Positions 1 to 6,429 of a stretch of 6,713 nucleotides of DNA are shown in pieces. The notes under the pieces were generated by a model. That model was not told the DNA's origin, did not search any database, and saw only the letters and a program-made list of their open reading frames with translations. The DNA comes from Flavobacteriales bacterium (lineage in GTDB: Bacteria; Bacteroidota; Bacteroidia; Flavobacteriales_D; Crocinitomicaceae), in contig CANHJY010000110.1 in the NCBI GenBank assembly GCA_947461185.1, positions 1 through 6,713 of the forward strand, in the 5' to 3' direction. Position 1 is the first letter of the stretch, and every line of letters starts with the position of its first letter. A program made the position numbers and the translations under genes.

Positions 1-1
1 A

Positions 2-211
2 GAAGGTGTATACTATTACTTCTTTGATCATTTCATGATTACTTACGTTGATGGTGAAGAGCCGACAATTTATGATATTGGTTCAATAAATAATGCTCAC
101 AATCCGATTAAAATGGACAACATTAGAACCAAAGAGGTTACGAATCATTTAAAAGCAATAATTCAAAGATATAACAACGATTTAATCAGAAATAAGACAT
201 TGGTTAAATGA
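2..211 (+). CDS. C-terminal end of a probable LTA-synthase-like sulfatase (alkaline phosphatase superfamily), 5' truncated
   Basis: An open frame enters from the left edge (first full codon at 2) and stops at TGA 209-211, giving the last 69 residues of a larger protein. The tail begins EGVYYYFFDH and ends in a basic amphipathic helix, LKAIIQRYNNDLIRNK. This resembles the C-terminal end of Bacteroidota membrane-anchored sulfatases annotated as LTA synthase family, where a 'YYxxDG'-like strand region and a final 'LKAIIQxYNxxLIxNK' helix are common. That match is from memory of the family. The metal and phosphate-binding residues lie outside the window and cannot be checked. Such enzymes transfer or hydrolyse phospho- or sulfo-groups at the outer face of the inner membrane. 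The stop overlaps the next start (ATGA, 208-211), so translation of the two is probably coupled. Family assignment is tentative; the reading frame itself is secure. Confidence 0.55.
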   Translation, partial: EGVYYYFFDHFMITYVDGEEPTIYDIGSINNAHNPIKMDNIRTKEVTNHLKAIIQRYNNDLIRNKTLVK

Positions 212-1080
212 AAAAACGAATTTGCTTCATTATAAACCCCATTTCTGGAATATCTAAAAAAAATAACCTGCCAGAAATTATTCTCGCTAACCTTAACTTA
301 AATAAGTTTGATGCTAGCTTTCAATTTACAGAATACAAAGGACACGCAATAAAAATCGCGATTGAGGCTGTTAAAGGTAAGGCTGATATCATTTGTGCTG
401 TAGGTGGAGACGGATCCGTTCATGAAGTAGCAAAGGGTTTAATCAATTCTTCGTGCTGTCTTGCAATAATTCCATGCGGTTCAGGAAATGGCTTCGCAAG
501 GCATCTGGGCTTACCCCTCAAGATTGAAAAAGCAATAGAGCGGATCAATAATGGTAAGGAACTTATCGCTGATACGGGCATGCTCAATGTTCATCATTTT
601 ATTAATGTATGTGGATTCGGTTTTGATGCTCAAATCGCTCATCAATTCGACAAAAACCCTAAAAGGGGATTTAAAACTTACGCTAGATTGGTCTTGAAAG
701 AATTTAAAAATTTTAAAGCTCAAACAGTCATTATTAAAAATGGTAACGAAATAATAGAAAAAAATATTTTCTTAACGTCAGTCGCTAATGCATCTCAATT
801 TGGCAATGGTTTTAAAATTTCGCCGCAATCTGACATTAGTGATGGTAAATTAGAATTATTGCTTTTCCGAAAAACTGCCTTGAGAAAAATGTTCATGGAT
901 TTAATCAAGTTTTTCAATGGAAGGATTCATCAATCAAAGCATTCAATATTGATTCCTTTCGAAGAAATAGAATTACATTTGGAAAACAATATTGCTCATG
1001 TAGATGGTGAACCATTAATGCTTGAAAACAATATAGCAAGAATTAGAGTCATTCCAAAAAGTTTAAAAATAATAACCTAA
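208..1080 (+). CDS. Diacylglycerol kinase-family lipid kinase (YegS/DgkB-like)
   Basis: This 290-residue cytosolic protein carries the marks of the DAGK catalytic family. They are an N-terminal strand with NPISG at residues 10-14, the nucleotide-binding GGDGS loop at 66-70 followed by VHEVAKGL, and P-C-GSGNGFAR at 89-98. DGKLE at 212-216 and HVDGEP at 264-269 mark the C-terminal beta-sandwich domain. Length is normal for the family (about 290-310). Members transfer the ATP gamma-phosphate to a lipid hydroxyl, often diacylglycerol to give phosphatidic acid, but substrates vary (YegS acts on phosphatidylglycerol; related proteins act on sphingosine-like lipids). The exact substrate cannot be read from sequence. 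The ATG at 208 is preferred because the protein then begins directly with the conserved first strand. It overlaps the stop of the upstream sulfatase-like gene and is followed after 3 nt by the next gene, suggesting one transcript. Confidence 0.93.
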   Translation: MKKRICFIINPISGISKKNNLPEIILANLNLNKFDASFQFTEYKGHAIKIAIEAVKGKADIICAVGGDGSVHEVAKGLINSSCCLAIIPCGSGNGFARHLGLPLKIEKAIERINNGKELIADTGMLNVHHFINVCGFGFDAQIAHQFDKNPKRGFKTYARLVLKEFKNFKAQTVIIKNGNEIIEKNIFLTSVANASQFGNGFKISPQSDISDGKLELLLFRKTALRKMFMDLIKFFNGRIHQSKHSILIPFEEIELHLENNIAHVDGEPLMLENNIARIRVIPKSLKIIT

Positions 1081-1083
1081 AAA

Positions 1084-1539
1084 ATGAATTTCATTGAACT
1101 AAATCTAGAAAACGTACTTAAAACACTAGATAATCTATCAATTGACGCTAAGCCTTCCTGGGGAAAAATGAACGCACAACAAATGATTGAGCACCTTACG
1201 ATTGGTTTTAAAATGTCCTGTGGTAAAATATCCTTTCCTTCGGAAATTAATGAAGAATTAATGGCGAAAATGAAATTATTTCTTCATTCAGACAAACCAA
1301 TGAAGAGAGACGTTTCGGTGGCATTTGCTCCTGAGAACCCTGACCTCGCTAATGAAGAACTAGAATTAGCAATTGACGAATTTGTTATCGAATGGATAGA
1401 TTTTGAGGAATATTATCAAATTAATCCAGATAATACAAATCCACATCCATATTATGGGGGCTTAAATTACGATGAATGGTGCCTGCTGCACAAAAAACAC
1501 ATTACCCATCATTTCGAACAATTCGGGTTAATAGAATAA
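1084..1539 (+). CDS. DinB-like / DUF1569-like small protein of unknown function
   Basis: This is a 151-residue soluble protein without signal peptide or membrane segment. Three conserved-looking blocks are visible. The first is WGKMNAQQMIEHL at residues 26-38. The second is NPHPYYGGLNYDEW at 119-132. The third is a His-rich end, HKKHITHHFEQFGL, at 136-149. This pattern (His in the first helix block, then KHxxHHxxQFG near the C terminus) is that of the DUF1569 group of the DinB-like four-helix superfamily, in which a His triad can hold a divalent metal. Candidates here are H37, H139 and H143. No enzymatic activity is established for these proteins that I can assign. The gene starts 3 nt after the lipid kinase stop and ends just before the terminator at 1542-1569, so it is probably the last gene of that operon. 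The link to lipid metabolism is positional only. Confidence 0.8.
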   Translation: MNFIELNLENVLKTLDNLSIDAKPSWGKMNAQQMIEHLTIGFKMSCGKISFPSEINEELMAKMKLFLHSDKPMKRDVSVAFAPENPDLANEELELAIDEFVIEWIDFEEYYQINPDNTNPHPYYGGLNYDEWCLLHKKHITHHFEQFGLIE

Positions 1540-1541
1540 AA

Positions 1542-1569
1542 AAAATGCTTGTTGATCGACAAGCATTTT
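1542..1569. terminator. Bidirectional intrinsic terminator between convergent genes
   Basis: An 11-bp perfect inverted repeat (arms 1542-1552 and 1559-1569, core ATGCTTGT/ACAAGCAT) surrounds a 6-nt loop, TGATCG. On the plus strand the right arm ends in TTTT, which itself forms part of the stem. On the minus strand the hairpin is followed by a run of eight T (complement of A 1538-1545). It lies 2 nt after the plus-strand stop at 1539 and 12 nt beyond the stop of the minus-strand gene at 1582. It therefore probably terminates both transcripts, more efficiently on the minus strand where the U-tract is longer. Confidence 0.82.
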
Positions 1570-1581
1570 AAAAGTGAAGGT

Positions 1582-1812
1582 TCATTTTTGATTTAAAGCT
1601 TTTCTGCGCAAAATTACTTTTTTCCCTAATCGGTTGATTAACTGAGTTTCTTTATTGGCACCAAGCTGCTTCTTTTCAAAATTGTTAGCCACCTTTAATT
1701 GAACTTGTTCATTATTGAAATTCACGTTATAAATTGCTACAGTCTGTGCTTTAATTCCCATTGAATAAATGAGAAAGCTGAAGATTATTAAACTTTTTCT
1801 TTTTGTTTTCAT
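1582..1812 (-). CDS. Small exported basic protein, hypothetical (76 aa)
   Basis: I do not recognise this protein. It reads from ATG 1812-1810 to the stop at 1584-1582. Residues 1-22 form a classical Sec signal peptide: basic MKTKRK, then a hydrophobic core SLIIFSFLIYSMGI, then KA. Cleavage is likely before Q23, the '-A|Q' junction typical of Bacteroidota exported proteins. The mature part would be about 54 residues. It starts with a short strand-like TVAIYNVNF and becomes strongly basic towards the end (RLGKKVILRRKALNQK); I count roughly 11 Lys/Arg against 3 Asp/Glu. There is no lipobox cysteine and no second membrane segment. It stands alone, convergent with the operon on its 3' side and sharing the hairpin at 1542-1569, and divergent from the gene at 1879. 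A real signal peptide plus a properly placed terminator support a genuine gene; an alternative is the remnant of a longer protein. Confidence 0.62.
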   Translation of the reverse strand: MKTKRKSLIIFSFLIYSMGIKAQTVAIYNVNFNNEQVQLKVANNFEKKQLGANKETQLINRLGKKVILRRKALNQK

Positions 1813-1878
1813 GATTTGCTTTTTTTAATTTAGTTAACTTTTTTCAAAATATATGCCAGGACACAACATTTCATCATT

Positions 1879-2037
1879 ATGATTGTAATTTATGCATTAC
1901 TATCCGGTTTCACTGGAGGTTTAATTAACTATCTAATCAATCGAAGACAAGGACATGCCTCGATCTCTATTTTTTTTCTAGGAAGCTTTGTTTTTACCGC
2001 GCTATCCTACTTAATACTCAAATATTTACTATTGTAA
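1879..2037 (+). CDS. Small two-helix membrane protein, hypothetical (52 aa)
   Basis: An open frame of 52 codons runs from ATG 1879-1881 to TAA 2035-2037. No alternative upstream start is visible in this frame. The product would have two hydrophobic segments. The first spans about residues 2-19 (IVIYALLSGF onward, with a G-F-T-G-G turn of small residues). The second spans about residues 29-52 (ISIFFLGSFVFTALSYLIL, then KYLLL). They are joined by the hydrophilic loop NRRQGHAS at 21-28. The two Arg in the loop suggest, by the positive-inside rule, a hairpin with the loop in the cytoplasm and both ends outside. It fills most of the gap between the divergent gene at 1812 and mutA, and its stop is 21 nt before the mutA start, so the two are probably co-transcribed. 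I do not recognise a family. T-rich DNA can encode hydrophobic peptides by chance, so confidence is moderate. Confidence 0.55.
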   Translation: MIVIYALLSGFTGGLINYLINRRQGHASISIFFLGSFVFTALSYLILKYLLL

Positions 2038-2058
2038 TTTTTCAGATTCTTAAACAAC

Positions 2059-3393
2059 ATGATAAAAATTGAAAATGATTTTCCTTCGTCAAATCTAAAA
2101 GAATGGTTACAGCAATTGGAGAAGGATTTAACGGCAGATCAATTGAAAAAATTGGAAAGTTGGGATACGTTTCAAGATTTGAAGAAGAATGCAATTTTAA
2201 ATTCTGAGAATACAACCCGAGAGGCTTCAAAAATTGGGCAATTCCCTTTCACTATGGGTTATGGGAAAAAAAATATGGATCTCTATAATTCTCAAACTAT
2301 AATTGTCGACGAAGAGAAAAAAAGCAATTCAATTGCATTAGATTATCTAATGAAAGGGTGTTCATCCTTGCAATTTGAACTTAAAGAAATTCATGAATTC
2401 AAACCTGAAGTCCTTTTTAATAATATCGACTTTAGATTTATTTCATGTTATGTAACCCTTCGCAATACCCAACAATACAACATAATAAAAACTTATTTCG
2501 AAAAAAATATTCCAGAAAACTTTTTTTTCAACTACGATTATTTTGAGTTTCAAAATAACGAATTATGGGATCTATTAATTGAAGATTTAAGAATTAAACA
2601 ATTCAAGTCATTAATTATTTCTGCTAATTGTATTCACGACAGCGGAGCAAACGCGACACAAGAAATAGCCTTTTCCTTAACTGTTGGCAATTATTATTTA
2701 AATTCTTTAATGAGTAAAGGTTTAACCATTGATCAAGCCTTAGGATGCATACATTTTAGTTTTGGATTTAATAGTGACTACTTGGTAGAAGTATCCAAAA
2801 TCAGGGCTTTTAGAAAAGTTTGGTCATTGATGATAAGTAAGTACCAACCCATTCATGCTTGTTCATTCGTTACGCATATTTCTGCTTATACAGCACTTTC
2901 CAATAAATCAATTAGTGAACCCTACACAAATTTATTGAGACAAACTGTTGAGGTTCTGGCTGCTATTCAAGCTGGAGTTGATGTAATAAACGTAATACCA
3001 TACGAAAATCTATTGGAAAAAATGGATAGAAATTTTTCAAGTAAAATGGCAATTAACATACCTTTAATTCTTCTCGAGGAAGGCAAAATAAACTCCGAAG
3101 TTGATGTGTTAGGAGGAAGTTATAGTATAGAAAATATCACCGGTCAACTTTGCAAAAATTCATGGGAGTTATTTCAAAAAATTGAAGAATTAGGTGGGAT
3201 TCAAAACGAGGAATCAAAAAACCATTTAAAATTATTAATTACGGAAAAAAAACTTCTTAAAAAATCAAAAATGGAATCAAAGGAACTCATCTTTGTAGGA
3301 GTTAACCAATACCAAACAACAAATAATTTAGAAATCAAGATGAGAAATTTTCCCGATTACATGGACTTACCTTTTTTTAATATTGAAATGTAA
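2059..3393 (+). CDS. mutA: Methylmalonyl-CoA mutase small (non-catalytic, beta) subunit
   Basis: This 444-residue protein is homologous along much of its length to the TIM-barrel domain of the downstream MutB. Paired segments include [14 protein letters not shown] (residues 193-206) with the [14 protein letters not shown] block. Others are KIRAFRKVW (247-255) with KLRAGRMLW, and [14 protein letters not shown] (351-364) with the [14 protein letters not shown] block. It ends after VGVNQYQ (413-419), the barrel end, and has no cobalamin-binding domain. Aligning with MutB, its catalytic His falls on a cysteine (C191) and the RGPY substrate-channel motif is eroded to MGYG (66-69). It is therefore a structural partner that dimerises with MutB, as in two-chain bacterial mutases. 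It is shorter than the Propionibacterium small chain, which retains a degenerate C-terminal domain; the short form is, to my knowledge, usual in flavobacteria. It begins 21 nt after a small membrane-protein gene and ends 5 nt before mutB. Confidence 0.92.
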   Translation: MIKIENDFPSSNLKEWLQQLEKDLTADQLKKLESWDTFQDLKKNAILNSENTTREASKIGQFPFTMGYGKKNMDLYNSQTIIVDEEKKSNSIALDYLMKGCSSLQFELKEIHEFKPEVLFNNIDFRFISCYVTLRNTQQYNIIKTYFEKNIPENFFFNYDYFEFQNNELWDLLIEDLRIKQFKSLIISANCIHDSGANATQEIAFSLTVGNYYLNSLMSKGLTIDQALGCIHFSFGFNSDYLVEVSKIRAFRKVWSLMISKYQPIHACSFVTHISAYTALSNKSISEPYTNLLRQTVEVLAAIQAGVDVINVIPYENLLEKMDRNFSSKMAINIPLILLEEGKINSEVDVLGGSYSIENITGQLCKNSWELFQKIEELGGIQNEESKNHLKLLITEKKLLKKSKMESKELIFVGVNQYQTTNNLEIKMRNFPDYMDLPFFNIEM

Positions 3394-3398
3394 ATTAT

Positions 3399-5519
3399 AT
3401 GCAGATGGAAAAAATTGATTTTACGCATATAACATGGGAAGAACTGGATAATGTCAAGTTAGAACAAATCACATTATCATCTAATCATTTGACTCCTCAT
3501 TCAAACAAAGAAACTCTTTATTTGGGACATATAAATTATGTCGCCGGGCTTCCGCCATTCCTGAGAGGGCCATATAGTTCGATGTATGCCATCAAACCAT
3601 GGACAATTCGTCAATACGCTGGTTTCTCAACTGCCGAAGAGTCTAATGCTTTTTACAGAAGAAATCTTGCCGCAGGACAAAAAGGATTATCTGTAGCTTT
3701 TGATTTGGCGACGCATAGAGGATATGATTCTGATCATGTAAGGGTCAAAGGTGATGTTGGCAAGGCTGGTGTAGCCATTGATAGTATTCTCGATATGAAA
3801 GTTCTTTTCGATGGAATTCCTTTAAATGAAATGTCCGTATCAATGACTATGAATGGTGCGGTTCTTCCAATTCTAGCATTTTATATTGTTGCAGCCGAAG
3901 AACAAGGGGTTGCTCCAGAACAGCTTTCTGGGACTATTCAAAATGACATTCTAAAGGAATTTATGGTCAGGAATACCTACATTTATCCTCCTGCACCATC
4001 GATGAAAATCATTGCAGATATTTTTGAATTTACATCGAAGAGGATGCCTAAATTCAATTCTATCTCCATTTCGGGTTATCACATGCATGAAGCTGGGGCT
4101 ACAGCAGCCCAAGAATTAGCGTATACACTCTGTGATGGACTTGAATATGTTCGTGCTGGTCTCAAAGCAGGAATTAAAATAGATGATTTCGCGCCAAGAC
4201 TTAGCTTCTTTTGGGCAATCGGAATGGATCATCACACAGAAATTGCAAAATTAAGAGCCGGAAGAATGCTTTGGGCTAAATTAATAAAGGAATTCAATCC
4301 AAAAAACCCAAAGTCGATGGCTTTGCGCACCCACTGTCAAACCTCAGGTTGGAGTTTAACAGAGCAAGATCCATTTAATAATGTGGCAAGAACATGTCTC
4401 GAAGCGATGTCAGCTGTAATTGGAGGAACCCAGTCTCTACATACTAATGCGTTAGATGAAGCTATTGCCTTGCCGACAGATTTTTCCGCTAGAATTGCAC
4501 GCAACACCCAATTATTTATTCAACATGAAACAGGGATCACTTCGTTTGTTGACCCATACGGAGGTAGTGTAGTTATTGAAAATAAGACAGAGCAATTGAT
4601 GGAAGAAGCCTGGGATTTAATTCAAGAAATTGAGGAACTCGGAGGCATGTCGAAAGCCATTGAAACGGGACTACCCAAACTTCGAATTGAAGAGGCCGCG
4701 GCTATAAAGCAGGCAAGGATTGATGCTGCCAAGGAAATTATTGTTGGAGTCAATCGTTTTCAATCTGAAGGACAACAAGATGAATTGCAAATATTGGAGG
4801 TTAATAATGCAAAAGTATTACAGTCACAAATTGAACGATTAAACTATCTTAAAAATTCACGGGATAACAAAAAAGTTGAAATTTCATTAAATAATCTCGA
4901 AGAAGCAGCAAGATCTGGAAATGGAAATTTGTTAGCAATTGCTATTGAATGTGCAAAAAATAGAGCATCACTTGGTGAAATTTCTTTTGCATTAGAAAAG
5001 GTTTGGGGAAGATATAAGGCAACAATCCGATCCATAAAAGGAGTTTACTCAAAGGAGGCTATGGAAGATATTGATTTTAAAAAGGCACGAGAACTCTGCG
5101 ATAAATTTTCAAGCTTAGAAGGGCGCAGACCTCGAATTTTAATTGCCAAAATGGGACAAGATGGTCATGATCGAGGAGCAAAAATTATTGCCACATCATT
5201 CGCAGATATTGGTTTTGATGTGGACATCGGACCTTTATTCCAAACGCCGGATGAAGCGGCAAGACAAGCCATTGAAAATGACGTTCATATACTTGGTGTT
5301 TCATCATTAGCTGCAGGGCATAAAACGCTTGTTCCTGAGGTAATTAACGAATTAAAGAAATTAGGCCGAGAAGATATTATGGTCATAGCTGGTGGCGTAA
5401 TCCCCCAGCAAGATTATGAATTCCTTTTTGAAGCAGGTGTTTTCGGTGTCTTTGGACCTGGAACAAAAATTCCCAAAGCAGCAATTACAATTTTGGAACT
5501 ACTTTTAAAAACAGTTTAA
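3399..5519 (+). CDS. mutB: Methylmalonyl-CoA mutase large (catalytic, alpha) subunit, AdoCbl-dependent
   Basis: This enzyme interconverts (R)-methylmalonyl-CoA and succinyl-CoA by a radical rearrangement using adenosylcobalamin, in the cytosol. The 706 residues comprise three parts. An N-terminal arm and TIM barrel (about 40-455) contain [46 protein letters not shown] and the mutase signature RIARN...DPYGGS (365-390). A linker (about 456-575) follows. The C-terminal B12-binding Rossmann domain (about 577-706) carries GQDGHDRG. By constant offset from the Propionibacterium enzyme, Y73 and R191 correspond to the residues that select methylmalonyl-CoA (Y89, R207). H228 corresponds to catalytic H244. 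K584, D588 and H590 correspond to the lower-ligand triad K604/D608/H610, with H590 the axial cobalt ligand. All are present, so an active, methylmalonyl-specific enzyme is expected. ATG 3405 is a possible alternative start, 2 codons in. It sits 5 nt after mutA. No meaB chaperone gene is within the window. Confidence 0.98.
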   Translation: MQMEKIDFTHITWEELDNVKLEQITLSSNHLTPHSNKETLYLGHINYVAGLPPFLRGPYSSMYAIKPWTIRQYAGFSTAEESNAFYRRNLAAGQKGLSVAFDLATHRGYDSDHVRVKGDVGKAGVAIDSILDMKVLFDGIPLNEMSVSMTMNGAVLPILAFYIVAAEEQGVAPEQLSGTIQNDILKEFMVRNTYIYPPAPSMKIIADIFEFTSKRMPKFNSISISGYHMHEAGATAAQELAYTLCDGLEYVRAGLKAGIKIDDFAPRLSFFWAIGMDHHTEIAKLRAGRMLWAKLIKEFNPKNPKSMALRTHCQTSGWSLTEQDPFNNVARTCLEAMSAVIGGTQSLHTNALDEAIALPTDFSARIARNTQLFIQHETGITSFVDPYGGSVVIENKTEQLMEEAWDLIQEIEELGGMSKAIETGLPKLRIEEAAAIKQARIDAAKEIIVGVNRFQSEGQQDELQILEVNNAKVLQSQIERLNYLKNSRDNKKVEISLNNLEEAARSGNGNLLAIAIECAKNRASLGEISFALEKVWGRYKATIRSIKGVYSKEAMEDIDFKKARELCDKFSSLEGRRPRILIAKMGQDGHDRGAKIIATSFADIGFDVDIGPLFQTPDEAARQAIENDVHILGVSSLAAGHKTLVPEVINELKKLGREDIMVIAGGVIPQQDYEFLFEAGVFGVFGPGTKIPKAAITILELLLKTV

Positions 5520-5528
5520 GTATAAAGT

Positions 5529-5579
5529 GTTATTGAAATTTAAAATATCTTTATTACATTCGGCATAGTTATTGAAATT
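5529..5579 (+). repeat. Perfect 12-nt direct repeat bracketing a promoter candidate
   Basis: The sequence GTTATTGAAATT occurs at 5529-5540 and again at 5568-5579, in the same orientation, 39 nt start to start. The first copy covers the putative -33 TTG and the second sits about where transcription would begin. The placement would suit a regulator binding both sites, but an AT-rich chance duplication is possible. Confidence 0.6.
5533..5562 (+). promoter_or_regulatory. Candidate Bacteroidota-type promoter for the gene at 5598
   Basis: TTG at 5533-5535 and TACATTCG at 5555-5562 are separated by 19 nt. They fit the Bacteroidota housekeeping sigma pattern (-33 TTTG or TTG, -7 TAnnTTTG) with one mismatch in the -7 element. 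Transcription would begin near 5568, leaving a leader of about 30 nt before ATG 5598. There is no recognisable terminator between mutB and this gene, so read-through from mutB may also contribute. Confidence 0.45.
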
Positions 5580-5597
5580 GCACTGAAAATTTTAAAC

Positions 5598-6344
5598 ATG
5601 AATCGTATAATTTTATCTCTCGGATTAATCTCATTAAGTTTTTTTTCTAATGCTCAAGCTCCAAATTTTGAGGATTTGAAAATTTTATATGCAGATGCTA
5701 AATATGAAAAATTGGTGAAGACGGCAGAAAACTACGCTAATAAACCCGAATTAGCAGAAGATGCTGATCCATACTTGTACATGTCTATGGGTTTATATAG
5801 AATTTCTTTTACATCTATTGCAGAGGAAAATCCAAGTTTCGCAGATGCGAGAAGTGCAGCATTTGATGCGCTCGGATCGGCAATGGATATTGATAAAAAA
5901 GGCAACGACTTAGATAAACATGCCGCTTACATTGACGAGGTACAAACTTATTTAGTTGAAGCAATTACAAACGAAATTGAAAGCGCGTCATACACCAAAG
6001 CAGCAAATTACATTAAGGCCTACGGAAAAGCATCCAAGAATGCAAAAGTAGGAGCCAAACTTTATGAAGGTTGCATGAAATACCTAAAAACACCTGATGA
6101 TGAAAGTTCAGCTGTAACTATTTGGGAAAAAGCCCAAAAAATGCTGACAAAAGATAGTTTAAACGATGTCTCAAATTGGACAAAAAATGATTTGATCATT
6201 TCAAAAGTTGGTTTAATTGAAACTTTGAAATATTTGTATGCTTTAGAAAATACAGAAATGGCTGATTTTTTCTGGAACTACTTCGAAGTTGTCTATGGGA
6301 AAGATGAAGAATTTATGGCTGAATATGAAAAAGCAATAAAATAG
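5598..6344 (+). CDS. Exported helix-rich (TPR-like) protein of unknown function
   Basis: This 248-residue protein opens with a Sec signal peptide, MNRIILSLGLISLSFFSNA, with probable cleavage around A19-A21 ('SNA|QA', typical of Bacteroidota). There is no lipobox cysteine, so it is probably periplasmic or secreted. The mature part looks all-helical and acidic. It contains repeat-like helix pairs reminiscent of tetratricopeptide repeats, at about 24-48 (LYADAKYEKLVKTAENYA), 56-100, 128-165 (YTKAANYIKAYGKA) and 172-184, with Ala, Gly and Tyr at packing positions. None matches a TPR consensus cleanly and I cannot assign a family. A late aromatic cluster (ADFFWNYFEVVYG, 222-234) may pack the C-terminal helix. 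The gene lies 78 nt after mutB with its own promoter candidate and ends before a strong terminator, so it is probably expressed separately from the mutase. TPR-like proteins usually mediate protein contacts; no partner can be named here. Confidence 0.85.
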   Translation: MNRIILSLGLISLSFFSNAQAPNFEDLKILYADAKYEKLVKTAENYANKPELAEDADPYLYMSMGLYRISFTSIAEENPSFADARSAAFDALGSAMDIDKKGNDLDKHAAYIDEVQTYLVEAITNEIESASYTKAANYIKAYGKASKNAKVGAKLYEGCMKYLKTPDDESSAVTIWEKAQKMLTKDSLNDVSNWTKNDLIISKVGLIETLKYLYALENTEMADFFWNYFEVVYGKDEEFMAEYEKAIK

Positions 6345-6375
6345 TAGTTTTTTATTATTTAACAATACACTATTC

Positions 6376-6412
6376 AAAAAAACAAACTTCTTCTGGAGTT
6401 TGTTTTTTTTTT
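6376..6412 (+). terminator. Strong intrinsic terminator after the exported TPR-like gene
   Basis: The inverted repeat AACAAACTTC (6381-6390) / GGAGTTTGTT (6395-6404), with one G-U pair, closes a 4-nt loop, TTCT. It can be extended by further A-U pairs to 6376 and 6409. A run of ten T (6403-6412) follows or merges with the right arm. It lies 31 nt after the stop at 6344 and is the clearest terminator in the window. The A-rich left arm would also give a U-tract on the opposite strand, but no gene converges here. Confidence 0.88.
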
Positions 6413-6429
6413 GTGCCTAATTTGGTTGT

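Noticed and set aside
511..723. Minus-strand open frame of about 70 codons inside the lipid kinase gene.
   Set aside because: Lies wholly antisense to a well supported gene, with no family resemblance, signal peptide or own terminator.
1815..1842. Possible plus-strand promoter for the gene at 1879 (TTTG 1815-1818 and TAACTTTT 1835-1842).
   Set aside because: The spacing of 16 nt is shorter than usual and the -7 element lacks the final G; in such T-rich sequence the match is not convincing.
1853..1882. A 9-codon frame whose TGA overlaps the ATG at 1879 (ATGA), resembling a coupled leader peptide.
   Set aside because: Too short to judge, no amino-acid bias or hairpins suggesting attenuation, and such overlaps arise easily by chance in AT-rich DNA.
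2042..2230. Minus-strand open frame of about 62 codons over the start of mutA.
   Set aside because: Antisense to mutA coding sequence with no recognisable features; best explained as a chance frame.
2511..2530. Long T run within mutA (around 2520-2529) as a possible programmed slippage or frameshift site.
   Set aside because: The frame continues intact through FFF codons in a homologous protein and no alternative downstream frame is useful, so it is simply an Asn-Phe-Phe-Phe stretch in AT-rich code.
4844..5035. Minus-strand open frame of about 63 codons within mutB.
   Set aside because: Antisense to the mutB linker region; composition follows from the codons of mutB.
5520..5553. Possible terminator after mutB.
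   Set aside because: Only weak A/T self-complementarity, with no GC-containing stem and no clear T-tract; it looks like plain AT-rich spacer with a promoter.
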